Assembly: GCA_029883965.1 (NCBI GenBank)
Contig: JAOUIN010000089.1
Coordinates: forward strand, 1 to 8,695
DNA: 8,695 bases
Source of the DNA: Betaproteobacteria bacterium
Lineage (GTDB): Bacteria > Pseudomonadota > Gammaproteobacteria > Burkholderiales > SG8-41
Reading direction: 5' to 3'
Part shown: positions 1-6,957 of the stretch, in pieces
How the letters are laid out: every line of letters begins with the position of its first letter
How positions within the stretch are numbered: the first letter of the stretch is position 1
Notes under the pieces: generated by a model
What the model was told of the DNA's origin: nothing
The model's input: the letters and a program-made list of their open reading frames with translations, nothing else
The model's database searches: none
Made by a program: the position numbers and the translations under genes

Positions 1-758
1 GCGGTACACAATGGAAGAAAGGCGATGCCGTGTTCGGGCGCGTGCGCGGCGGGTTCGCTGAATATGCAGTGATGGATCTCGCGCAGGTGCTGAAGAAGCC
101 CGAGAAGCTTTCATGGGAGCAGGCGGCCGCGGTGCCGATCAGCTTCATTACCGCGTGGGAGATGGTCTGCCTCTACGGCAAACTCAAAGCCGGCGAAACC
201 ATGCTGGTAATGGGCGCGTCTTCGGGCGCCGGTGTTGCGTGCATCCAGATCGCGAAAATGCTGGGTGCGCGCACGATTGGCACCTCGGGCTCGCAGGCCA
301 AACTCGACAAACTCAAAACAATCGGTATCGATGTCGGCATTGCCACGCGCAAACCGGATTTTTATGAGGCGGTGATGCAGGCCACCGACAGGAAAGGCAT
401 CGATCTCGTCATCAACGGTGTCGGCGGCTCGGTGTTCGCCGAGTGCCTGCGCACGCTGGCGTTCCGTGGGCGGCTCGCGACCGTGGGTTATGTCGACAAC
501 GTATTCAAGGCCGAGATCGATCTGAATGCCGTGCACGCAGGCCGGCTGGAAATCTTCGGCGTGTCGAATGCGCGGCTGCCGGCCAGCGGCAAGGCCGAAT
601 CCACCGCGGGATTCGCGCGCGATGTGTTGCCGGCGATTGCGGACGGCCGCATTGTGCCGCTGGTCGACCGCACGTTTACCTTCGACGAGCTGCCGGCGGC
701 GAAGGCATGCATGGAAGACAACGCGATGACAGGAAAAATCGTCGTGCGTGTCGGCTGA
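1..758 (+). CDS. Quinone oxidoreductase-like MDR dehydrogenase, 3' part (5' end outside window)
   Basis: This is the C-terminal part of a medium-chain dehydrogenase/reductase of the quinone oxidoreductase (NADPH:quinone reductase/enoyl reductase) type, which reduces quinones or enones with NAD(P)H in the cytoplasm. The reading frame is open from position 3. The first visible residues (KKGDAVFGRV..GGFAEYAV) match the end of the GroES-like catalytic domain, so a GTG at 30 is internal and the true start lies upstream. The domain hinge (AAAVPISFITAWEMV) is followed by the Rossmann nucleotide-binding glycine motif GASSGAG at nucleotides 213-233. No structural-zinc cysteine cluster is visible, which favours the zinc-free subgroup. 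The gene ends with TGA at 756-758, 4 bases from the stop of the opposing Bug gene, so its terminator must lie within that gene or be absent. Substrate cannot be assigned. Confidence 0.9.
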   Translation, partial: GTQWKKGDAVFGRVRGGFAEYAVMDLAQVLKKPEKLSWEQAAAVPISFITAWEMVCLYGKLKAGETMLVMGASSGAGVACIQIAKMLGARTIGTSGSQAKLDKLKTIGIDVGIATRKPDFYEAVMQATDRKGIDLVINGVGGSVFAECLRTLAFRGRLATVGYVDNVFKAEIDLNAVHAGRLEIFGVSNARLPASGKAESTAGFARDVLPAIADGRIVPLVDRTFTFDELPAAKACMEDNAMTGKIVVRVG

Positions 759-762
759 GCGC

Positions 763-1722
763 TCAATCCACTTTCGCACCCGACGCTTTCACCACCTTCG
801 CCCATTTCGGAATTTCCGCCTCGATCAGTCTGCGGAATTCCTCCGGCGTGCCCGGATTGGCTTCGACGCCGGATGCGGCGAGCCGGTTTTTCACATCCGT
901 GTGTGCCAGCGCTTCGAGCGCGGCTTTGCTGAGTGTTGACACGACCGGCGCCGGCAGATTGGCCGGTCCGACGATGCCGAACCACGCGACAGCGTCAAAT
1001 CCGGGCAGTCCCGATTCGGCAATGGTCGGCAGCTCGGGGAATGACGCAATCCGTTTCGGCGACGTTACGCCCAGTGCTCGCAGCCGGTTCGCCTTAATCA
1101 TCGGGATGGCCGACGATGCGCTGGCGAACTGCAGGTCCGTCTGGCCCGAGATCAATGCGGTCAGCGCTTCGGAAGCACCCTTGAACGGTACGTGCACGGT
1201 TTTGACGCCGGCCATGCTGTTGAATAGCTCGCCCGAGAGATGCACTGAAGTGCCGGCACCGGAACTGCTGTAATTCAGTACGCCGGGCCGCGCTTTGGCC
1301 AGTGCGATCAGTTCCTTCACCGATTTTGCCGGCACGCTGGGATTAACCACCAGGATATTCGGGCTGTCGCCGACGCGCGCCACTGGGGTGAAGCTGTTCA
1401 GCGGGTGATAGCTCAGTTTGGAATACAGGCTGTAGTTGATCGCCTGTGTGCCGATGGTGCCCATCAGCAGGGTGTAGCCGTCGGGCGGACTTTTGACGGT
1501 CAGTTCGGCAGCAATGTTGCCGCCGGCGCCGCCGCGGTTGTCGATGACCAGGGCCTGGCCGAGCTTTTCGCGCATCGCCGGTTCCATCGCGCGCGCGATG
1601 ACATCGGCGGCGCTGCCGACGGTGAAGGGGATCAGTATGCGTACCGGCCGGGTCGGAAAGGTCTGTGCGGTTGCGGCCGCGGAGAAAATTAAAATACTCA
1701 TTAAAAACAATGCTTTATTCAT
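763..1722 (-). CDS. Bug/TctC-family periplasmic solute-binding protein
   Basis: The 319-residue product is of normal length for the Bug family (tripartite tricarboxylate transporter substrate-binding proteins), which capture carboxylates or related small anions in the periplasm. An N-terminal signal peptide covers residues 1-19 (hydrophobic core, then ATA before QTFP). It is followed by the family opening TRPVRILIPF, the ligand-loop region around Asp40, the VIDNRGGAGGN segment near residue 60 and DGYTLLMG near residue 81. The C-terminal GVEANPGTPEEF segment is also typical. The ATG at 1722 has an AGGGA ribosome-binding site 8-9 bases upstream on the minus strand. No TctA or TctB membrane subunit is next to it, so it is an orphan binding protein, as is common in Burkholderiales. 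The ligand is unknown. It converges on the MDR gene and diverges from the secreted protein at 1890. Confidence 0.95.
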   Translation of the reverse strand: MNKALFLMSILIFSAAATAQTFPTRPVRILIPFTVGSAADVIARAMEPAMREKLGQALVIDNRGGAGGNIAAELTVKSPPDGYTLLMGTIGTQAINYSLYSKLSYHPLNSFTPVARVGDSPNILVVNPSVPAKSVKELIALAKARPGVLNYSSSGAGTSVHLSGELFNSMAGVKTVHVPFKGASEALTALISGQTDLQFASASSAIPMIKANRLRALGVTSPKRIASFPELPTIAESGLPGFDAVAWFGIVGPANLPAPVVSTLSKAALEALAHTDVKNRLAASGVEANPGTPEEFRRLIEAEIPKWAKVVKASGAKVD

Positions 1723-1889
1723 ATAATCATCCCTGGTCGCGGTGAAGTTCCGGGCGAGCCTAGCATGCTCCGTATGCCATCGCCATACGTGCGCACTGAT
1801 TCAAATCAGTACTGGCGCAGCCGGTTCTTGGGCATACTAAACGCGTTTTCTTTCTGTCAGCTCTACCACTTCCCGAGCCGGAGGCCGCC
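1723..1889. promoter_or_regulatory. Divergent intergenic control region with candidate operator palindrome
   Basis: These 167 bases lie between two divergent genes and should hold both promoters, though I cannot assign -35/-10 boxes with confidence. The clearest element is ACTGATTCAAATCAGT at 1795-1810, with perfect 7-bp arms and a 2-base centre, the shape of a dimeric repressor or activator site. A second, weaker inverted repeat has arms CGTATG (1771-1776) and CATACG (1784-1789). A GGAGG ribosome-binding site at 1880-1884 belongs to the downstream gene. Which regulator binds here is unknown. Confidence 0.45.
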
Positions 1890-3134
1890 GTGAGATTTGC
1901 AATGATTGCAGCCGTATTCTCAATCTGCGTGAGTGCCGCTTACGCGCAGCAGCAGCAGAAGGTCAGTCCGCCGATTGCGACGTACTGGATGAGTGTTGAT
2001 ACCGCGTCGGGCCTGCCGATGGGGGGCATGGGCGGCAGCATGTCCGCCATGGACATCGGGCGCATGATGCTGGGCGGCGGCATGGATGGCGGTCCCAACC
2101 GCTCAATGCGTCTGGAACTCGGCTCGCAGCGCAACGCAGAGGGCGCGCCCTCGGCGGCACACCAGAATCCCGCCGCGTTGAAAATGGGCGCAACGCTGCC
2201 GTTGGAGACGCCGCAGCAGCAGCGCCGCGAGCCGCGCGAAGATGGCATGCCGGAGAATTTCGAAAAACCGCGCGGGCGGCTGCTGCTGTTCTGGGGCTGC
2301 GGCGAGCAGGCTGGTTCCGGCCAGCCCTATGTGATCGACTTTGCGAGGATCGCCGACGGGCAGATGCCACAGGGCCTGTTCGGACGGCGCGTCAATGTGC
2401 CGCGCGGTCCGGCGCCGGGACGCAATCGCACCTACGGCGATTGGCCCAATGCGCGTGACAGCACGCGCGTGCCCGGTGATGCCAGTTTGCAGGGTGAACA
2501 CGCGGTCAAGGGTAACTATTCGCCGGAGATTCGCTTTTCGCTGTCTGAGAAGTACGAATTCATGGAGCCGGTGAATCTCGCGATGCGCAAGTCCGGTGGT
2601 GGCGGCGTGAACCTCTCGTGGAACCGCGTCGCCAATGCCCACGGTTATTTCGCGACGGCCATGGGCAGCAAGGAGGGCAGCGAAGACGTGGTGTTCTGGA
2701 GTTCGAGTAATACGCGCGAATTCGGGGACCTGTTGCTGAACTGGCTGCCGCCTTCGGAAGTGGCGCGGCTGGTGCGTGAGAAAACAGTGCTGCCGGAATC
2801 CACTACCGAATGCATGGTGCCGGCGCAATTTGCCGCAGCGGCGCCATCAGCGTTCGTGCGCTTCATCGCCTACGGCGAGGAAGCGAATTTCGCGCATCCG
2901 CCGCGGCCTCAGGATCCGAAGATCGCGTGGAATCCGGATTGGGCAGTCAAGGTGCGGTTGAAATCCACGGCAGCCGCCATGCTCGGCGAAGACGGCATTG
3001 GTGGTGATGCTCCGCGCGCCCGTGGCCGCAGCAGCGAGGGCGCATCGGCGCAGGAAGGCGGCGCGCAGAACGCGCCTGCTGTTGATCCGGTGCAGGAGGG
3101 ACTGAAAGCACTGAAGGGGTTGTTCGGCCGGTGA
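1890..3134 (+). CDS. Secreted Met/Gly-rich protein of unknown function
   Basis: The 414-residue product has a clear signal peptide (residues 1-19, ending AYA before QQQQ), so it is exported to the periplasm or beyond. The GTG at 1890 is chosen because GGAGG lies 5 bases upstream; the in-frame ATG at 1902 is too far from it. Residues 44-73 carry eight methionines among glycines (PMGGMGG, MMLGGGM). Residues 129-139 (GRLLLFWGCGE) begin a likely folded, beta-rich core. A segment near residues 235-275 (VNLSWNRVANAHGYF, then VVFWSSS) looks like a beta-sandwich repeat, and another aromatic motif (AWNPDWAVKVRL) lies near residue 345. The C-terminal tail, about residues 355-414, is low-complexity Gly/Ala/Ser/Glu and closes with an amphipathic LKALKGLFGR. 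From memory the WGCGE...NYSPEI...WNPDW pattern recurs in uncharacterised proteobacterial proteins, but I know no function. A metal- or surface-binding role would be speculation. Confidence 0.88.
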   Translation: MRFAMIAAVFSICVSAAYAQQQQKVSPPIATYWMSVDTASGLPMGGMGGSMSAMDIGRMMLGGGMDGGPNRSMRLELGSQRNAEGAPSAAHQNPAALKMGATLPLETPQQQRREPREDGMPENFEKPRGRLLLFWGCGEQAGSGQPYVIDFARIADGQMPQGLFGRRVNVPRGPAPGRNRTYGDWPNARDSTRVPGDASLQGEHAVKGNYSPEIRFSLSEKYEFMEPVNLAMRKSGGGGVNLSWNRVANAHGYFATAMGSKEGSEDVVFWSSSNTREFGDLLLNWLPPSEVARLVREKTVLPESTTECMVPAQFAAAAPSAFVRFIAYGEEANFAHPPRPQDPKIAWNPDWAVKVRLKSTAAAMLGEDGIGGDAPRARGRSSEGASAQEGGAQNAPAVDPVQEGLKALKGLFGR

Positions 3135-3139
3135 GTTTT

Positions 3140-3160
3140 GCCCGTGCCCGGCGCACGGGC
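3140..3160. terminator. Stem-loop between convergent genes
   Basis: A perfect 8-bp GC-rich stem (GCCCGTGC at 3140-3147, GCACGGGC at 3153-3160) encloses a 5-base loop, 6 bases after the stop of the secreted-protein gene and 18 bases beyond the stop of the opposing dioxygenase. Its position suggests a shared terminator. There is no T-tract on the exit side of either strand, so it would be an imperfect intrinsic terminator or only an RNA 3'-end stabiliser. Confidence 0.5.
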
Positions 3161-3177
3161 GACGTCGGCCGATACTT

Positions 3178-3732
3178 TCAGTAGGCAGGCGGGTTCGGCG
3201 TTTCGCCAAAAGTCACGTTGATTCCGGTTGATACCTGTGCTGCGCTGATGCCATACACGTGCAGCGAAATCGTGTTGTCCGGATTGCGGTTGGCAAGGCG
3301 GTGGATCACTGTTTTCGCCGGATAAAAACGACTCCAGCCGGCAATGTGTGTTTGATTTTTCGTGGCTACCGGGGCTTTTTTACTTTTAATCCGGTCATAG
3401 ACGGTTTCGGTCAGTGCGCCCTGACATACGGCGACAGCAGACCATACGCGGTGGGTGTGAATCGGGCTGACCTGTCCCGGCGCCCACACGATCATCAGCA
3501 CCGAGAAGCGGCCACGCGGGTCGGCGTAAATCAGGTGTCGCGCGTAACGGTCATGGTTGGCGCGGCGCCGTTCATCGGGCAGCCATCCGTGCGCAGCTGC
3601 GGCTTTGTCCAGGGCGGCAGTGACCAGTTCCGGTTGCGGTGGGTCGCTCGTCGGTGCGGCACGGGCAAGTCCGTGGACGAGTGCTTTCAGTGTCGGTGAG
3701 GTTGCGGGCGAGAATCCGGTTATTAACGGCAT
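3178..3732 (-). CDS. Cysteine dioxygenase-type thiol dioxygenase (cupin)
   Basis: Numbered from the ATG at 3732 (184 residues), this protein matches the cysteine dioxygenase type I family, non-haem iron enzymes that add O2 to the thiol of cysteine or a related thiol to give a sulfinate. Visible residues are the iron ligands His92, His94 (PIHTH) and His144 (IHRLAN). The second-sphere triad Ser156-His158-Tyr160 (SLHVY) is also present, as is Arg65 (DRYARHL), which aligns with the carboxylate-binding Arg60 of mammalian enzyme. Ala99 sits where mammals have the crosslinking Cys93, as expected for a bacterial enzyme. The frame stays open to a GTG at 3852, but the extra 40 residues look non-coding and the family starts near the ATG chosen; neither start has a good ribosome-binding site. 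Cysteine versus 3-mercaptopropionate as substrate is uncertain. It is divergent from the LysR gene. Confidence 0.88.
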   Translation of the reverse strand: MPLITGFSPATSPTLKALVHGLARAAPTSDPPQPELVTAALDKAAAAHGWLPDERRRANHDRYARHLIYADPRGRFSVLMIVWAPGQVSPIHTHRVWSAVAVCQGALTETVYDRIKSKKAPVATKNQTHIAGWSRFYPAKTVIHRLANRNPDNTISLHVYGISAAQVSTGINVTFGETPNPPAY

Positions 3733-3947
3733 CGAGATTGCGATAAATTGAAAAACAGGTGGCTGATGATAACGGCCATTCCCAATGGGGGGTTGCTTTG
3801 GAGTTGTCGAATATGTGCGCAGACGTTCGCATTTCGGCAAATAACATTTCACTCCGAGAGCTATGTCATGTGTTATTACTGAGGAGAAGACACATTAACA
3901 TGCTGGCTTGAGCTGCCATTTGTAGAGGCTTAGCCGACTAAAAAACA
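3733..3947. promoter_or_regulatory. Divergent LysR/dioxygenase intergenic region
   Basis: These 215 bases separate the dioxygenase start from the LysR gene and are more AT-rich than the flanking genes, especially from 3835 to 3947. Inverted ATGTGT (3868-3873) and ACACAT (3890-3895) with a 16-base spacer, beside a short CATGTCATGT direct repeat at 3866-3875, are candidate regulator sites. LysR proteins commonly bind between themselves and a divergent target, so this is the natural place to look. No clear -35/-10 pair could be assigned. If the dioxygenase started at 3852, much of this region would be coding. Confidence 0.4.
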
Positions 3948-4919
3948 GTGAGCATTGCCGGAATGCGAAAGCAAGTGCAATCGACGCTGCATGGCCTGGA
4001 TGTCCGGACACTGCGTCTGTTCGAGTCGGTGGTCGCATACAAAAATCTGACACTGGCTGCCAAGACCAATCACCTCGCGATCGGCGCTGCGAGCCGCAGA
4101 ATCAAGAAATTTGAAGAACTGATTGGCGCGGCGTTGCTGACGCGGCACCATCGCGGCCTGACGCTCACCCGGATCGGTGTCATGGTTGCCGAATCGGTAC
4201 GTGAAATCCTCGATCAGTTCAATGCTTTGGGAAGTATTTCGAACAATCTGCGCATAGGCCTTACCAATAATGTGCGCATCGTTGCGAATGGCGTTGCGAT
4301 TGCCGGGTATTTGCCGGATACGCTCAGACGGTTCCGCGAAAAACACCCGGATGTCATGGTGGAGATCGAGGAGGCCCGGTCGGTGAATATCGTCAGCATG
4401 CTGATTCAGGGCCAGGTCAACATCGGTATCGCCAGCTACTATGAGGACGCGCCGCAACTTGGACGAATTGATTTTCCACGCGAGCCGCTGGTTCTGGTCG
4501 CGCCGAAAAATCATCCGTTGTCGCGCCGCCGCCGGGTAATCTTCGCGGACACTTTGGATTACGATTACATCGTTTTGCGGGCGGAAAGCCTAATCTACAA
4601 GGTCTTGTACGATGAGGCGCGCAAGGTGGCCAAGAAAATCAGGGTGCTGGCGCAGGTCAGCGGTCTCTACCATGCCTGCTGCATGGTCTCCGCCGGGCTG
4701 GGGCTGGCTGTCGTGCCATTAAGCACTGCAAATTCTTTGCGCGACATGCTCGATCTCGCGATTATCACCCTTGATGGAAAGCAGTTTTTCTTCCGGGAAA
4801 GCGTAATTCATGTCGAGAAGAGCAGGCTGACTGCTGTCGAAATAGCGTTGCTTGATCACCTGCGTATATGCCCGTCTGTACTGGCCGGGCCGAAGTCGAG
4901 CCGGCGCAACACGGGCTGA
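3948..4919 (+). CDS. LysR-family transcriptional regulator
   Basis: The 323-residue product has the LysR layout. An N-terminal winged helix-turn-helix covers about residues 17-77 (LDVRTLRLFESVV, LTLAAKTNHLAIGAASRRIKKFEE, then RGLTLTRIG), and a periplasmic-binding-protein-like effector domain covers about residues 100-305, including VNIGIASYYE and the late GLGLAVVPLS motif. The usual SQPAVS-type recognition segment is replaced by AIGAASRRI. The start is uncertain: the GTG at 3948 lacks a ribosome-binding site, and the ATG at 3963 has only GGA directly before it; either leaves the helix-turn-helix intact. Codons are richer in A/T than in the neighbours. It is divergent from the dioxygenase, its most likely target, and convergent with the SDR gene. 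The SDR/MFS operon is a second possible target. The effector is unknown. Confidence 0.92.
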   Translation: MSIAGMRKQVQSTLHGLDVRTLRLFESVVAYKNLTLAAKTNHLAIGAASRRIKKFEELIGAALLTRHHRGLTLTRIGVMVAESVREILDQFNALGSISNNLRIGLTNNVRIVANGVAIAGYLPDTLRRFREKHPDVMVEIEEARSVNIVSMLIQGQVNIGIASYYEDAPQLGRIDFPREPLVLVAPKNHPLSRRRRVIFADTLDYDYIVLRAESLIYKVLYDEARKVAKKIRVLAQVSGLYHACCMVSAGLGLAVVPLSTANSLRDMLDLAIITLDGKQFFFRESVIHVEKSRLTAVEIALLDHLRICPSVLAGPKSSRRNTG

Positions 4920-4972
4920 TGCATGCATGAGCGCGTCAGTTCGCGTGGTTCGGTGCGTGCCGCGGCGTATGC

Positions 4973-5737
4973 CTACATCATGATCCGGCCGCCGTTAATG
5001 TCGAGCACCACGCCGCTAATATAGGCGGCGGCATCAGAGGCGAGGAACAGCATCGCCTGCGCATGGTCTTCGGGCACGGCCAGCCGTCGCAGCGGCACCT
5101 GTTGTGCAATGCGTTCGATGTCGGCCTCGGTACGCAGTGCGGCCACACGCGGCGTCAGCGTGGTGATGGGCGCAATCGAATTCGCGGTGATGTTGTCCGG
5201 CCCCAACTGATAGGCGAGGAATCGCGTCAACTGGATCACGCCGGCCTTGGCTGCGCCATAGGCGGGAGATGATGCCGCATGCACCGTGCGCCCGGAGATT
5301 GAGGCCACGTTGATGATGCGCCCCGCTTTGGATTTTTTCAGATGCGGGATTGCCGTCTTGCACAGCAGAAAAGCCCCGCGCAGATTGAGCGCTACGGTAC
5401 GGTCCCATTCATCGATCGGCATGTCTTCGATGGTGGCGAGCCGGCCATAACCGCCGGCGCAGTTGATGATGATGTCGAGGCCGCCGAACTGGCGCACGGT
5501 TTCAGCGACGGCGCGGGCAACGGCGTCGGCGTCGGTAATGTCCGCGGCGATTGCTGCTGCTTTGCCCTTGGTTTTAATGATTTCGGCAACCACCGCCCCG
5601 GCGCCGGTTTTGTCGATGTCCACCACTGCGACCGACGTGCTTTGTGCCGCGAACAGACGCGCCGTTTCCGCGCCGATGCCTTGCGCGGCGCCGGTAATCA
5701 GCGCGACGCGTCCGGCGAGTTCAGGATAGTGGGCCAT
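4973..5737 (-). CDS. SDR-family NAD(P)-dependent dehydrogenase (FabG-like)
   Basis: This 254-residue classical short-chain dehydrogenase interconverts a hydroxyl and a ketone using a nicotinamide cofactor in the cytoplasm. It shows the TGAAQGIG cofactor loop (residues 15-22), Asp40 at the end of the second strand (VVDID), which favours NAD over NADP, and NCAGG at 92-96 in place of the usual NNAG. The catalytic set is Asn118, Ser146, Tyr160 and Lys164 (YGAAK). The C-terminal SGVVLDINGG is typical. The ATG at 5737 has GGAG 7 bases upstream. It lies 32 bases downstream of the MFS gene on the same strand, so the two probably share a transcript. The resemblance to FabG does not prove a fatty-acid role; pairing with a carrier suggests catabolism of an imported hydroxy compound or sugar-like substrate, but that is inference. 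Confidence 0.93.
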   Translation of the reverse strand: MAHYPELAGRVALITGAAQGIGAETARLFAAQSTSVAVVDIDKTGAGAVVAEIIKTKGKAAAIAADITDADAVARAVAETVRQFGGLDIIINCAGGYGRLATIEDMPIDEWDRTVALNLRGAFLLCKTAIPHLKKSKAGRIINVASISGRTVHAASSPAYGAAKAGVIQLTRFLAYQLGPDNITANSIAPITTLTPRVAALRTEADIERIAQQVPLRRLAVPEDHAQAMLFLASDAAAYISGVVLDINGGRIMM

Positions 5738-5769
5738 GTGCTTGCTCCAGGTGAAAGGTCGGATCGAGT

Positions 5770-6957
5770 TTAACGAACAGAGCGGCGGTTGATCCAGGAG
5801 CCGCCGCCCATCAGCGCGGCACAGGTCCAGAAAATCGGCGCAACACCCATCGCGGCGCCGATCACGCCGAACAGCGGCGGCACCACCACATGCGCGCCGT
5901 AGCTGACTGCGAGCCGCATCGAGATCGCTTCGGCCTGACGTCCCGGCGGACCGGCGTTGAAGGCGAGAATCATCGACAGGGGTTGCCCGCAGCCCAGCCC
6001 CAGCCCGAGTGCAAACGCTGCCGCGGCGAGCAGCGGCGCACTGGTGGTCAGCGGAAACATCATGAATGCCCCCGCCGCAATCGCCAGCGCAGCGGCGAGT
6101 ACCGCGCGTTCGCTGAAGCGTTTGCTCAGCGGCGGGATCGCGAGCCGGGTAATGAATGCGGCCGCACCGAAGGCGCCCATGATCAGGCCGATCGTGGTCG
6201 CCGAGAAATCAAGGCTGTGGCCGTAGATCGGCATGTAGAGGTTGAACAGGTCGAGGCCCGCCATCACCGCGGCGTTCGACAGCAGCGCGTTGCGCATGGC
6301 TGGCAATGCCAGCAGATCCTTCATGTTGCGCGGCACCTGCGCGCCGCCGCTGTTGACTGCGGTGTGCGGAATCATGTTGCGCTTGAGCACGACGGTGAGG
6401 CCGCACAATGCCGGGATCGCGGCCATGATCAGGAAGGCCGGCGCGTGTGACAGCGCATCAATCGACAGGCCGACGATGATCGGGCCCAGTACCGAACCGG
6501 TCGATTCGCCCAGGCTGTAAAAACTGAAATTGCGCGTGCGCGTGTCACCGGTGGACAGCAGGCCGACCAGGTTCTGCGTGGCGACCACCCACAGCATGCT
6601 GGTGAAGCCCCACAGCGGCGCGACGATATACAGAATCGTCAGCGACGGAAAAATGAACGGCAGCACCATGCTGACCGTGTAGGTGCCCAGGCCCCAGTAC
6701 ATCAGCACGCGGTTGTCGAGGCGGTCGGCGATGCGTCCCGCGGCCACTGCCAGCAGAAACGGGAACAGTCCATATAGCGCAAAAAGGATGCCGGTCTGGA
6801 ACGGGCCCGCACCCAGATCGACCGCGTACAGCGTCATCAGCACGCGGCTGCCCTTCATGGTGATGAAGGTGATGCTGGAGAGTGTGAGTATCAGGACGAG
6901 CGGCATGGCGGTGCGCCGATTATAGCGGCGCATCTGCGGCAGGCCCGCCGCGACCAT
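5770..6957 (-). CDS. Major facilitator superfamily transporter
   Basis: The 395-residue product is a hydrophobic inner-membrane carrier of normal MFS length, with about twelve predicted membrane helices in two halves separated by a polar loop near residues 195-215. The loop after helix 2 carries an MFS motif A-like sequence, GRIADRLDNR (residues 74-83), and a related LSKRFSER segment occurs in the second half. A basic stretch (MRRYNRR) precedes the first helix. The start is uncertain: the ATG at 6957 has no ribosome-binding site, and in-frame ATGs at 6933 and 6906 are possible; the first helix begins just after the latter. It is the first gene of an apparent operon with the SDR. Substrate and direction of transport cannot be read from the sequence; both import of a metabolite and drug efflux are possible. 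Confidence 0.92.
   Translation of the reverse strand: MVAAGLPQMRRYNRRTAMPLVLILTLSSITFITMKGSRVLMTLYAVDLGAGPFQTGILFALYGLFPFLLAVAAGRIADRLDNRVLMYWGLGTYTVSMVLPFIFPSLTILYIVAPLWGFTSMLWVVATQNLVGLLSTGDTRTRNFSFYSLGESTGSVLGPIIVGLSIDALSHAPAFLIMAAIPALCGLTVVLKRNMIPHTAVNSGGAQVPRNMKDLLALPAMRNALLSNAAVMAGLDLFNLYMPIYGHSLDFSATTIGLIMGAFGAAAFITRLAIPPLSKRFSERAVLAAALAIAAGAFMMFPLTTSAPLLAAAAFALGLGLGCGQPLSMILAFNAGPPGRQAEAISMRLAVSYGAHVVVPPLFGVIGAAMGVAPIFWTCAALMGGGSWINRRSVR

Noticed and set aside
111..779. Long minus-strand open frame opposite the MDR gene
   Set aside because: It is antisense to a well-supported dehydrogenase; its product is rich in Arg/His/Ala with no family motif, as expected from GC-rich shadow frames.
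443..1273. 276-codon plus-strand frame spanning the MDR 3' end and the Bug 3' half
   Set aside because: It overlaps two confidently identified genes in other frames and has a low-complexity product with no domain.
2103..2828. 241-codon minus-strand frame inside the secreted-protein gene
   Set aside because: The plus-strand gene has a signal peptide and a strong ribosome-binding site; the antisense product is His/Arg-rich and lacks any domain.
3733..3852. N-terminal extension of the dioxygenase to a GTG at 3852
   Set aside because: The extra 40 residues are not family-like, the GTG overlaps the only nearby purine run, and the family normally begins near the ATG at 3732. It remains a formal alternative.
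3930..4514. 194-codon minus-strand frame within the LysR gene
   Set aside because: It is the antisense of a clear LysR helix-turn-helix and effector domain.
5890..6450. 186-codon plus-strand frame opposite the MFS gene
   Set aside because: It is a highly charged Arg/Gly/Glu product antisense to membrane helices, with no supporting start signal.
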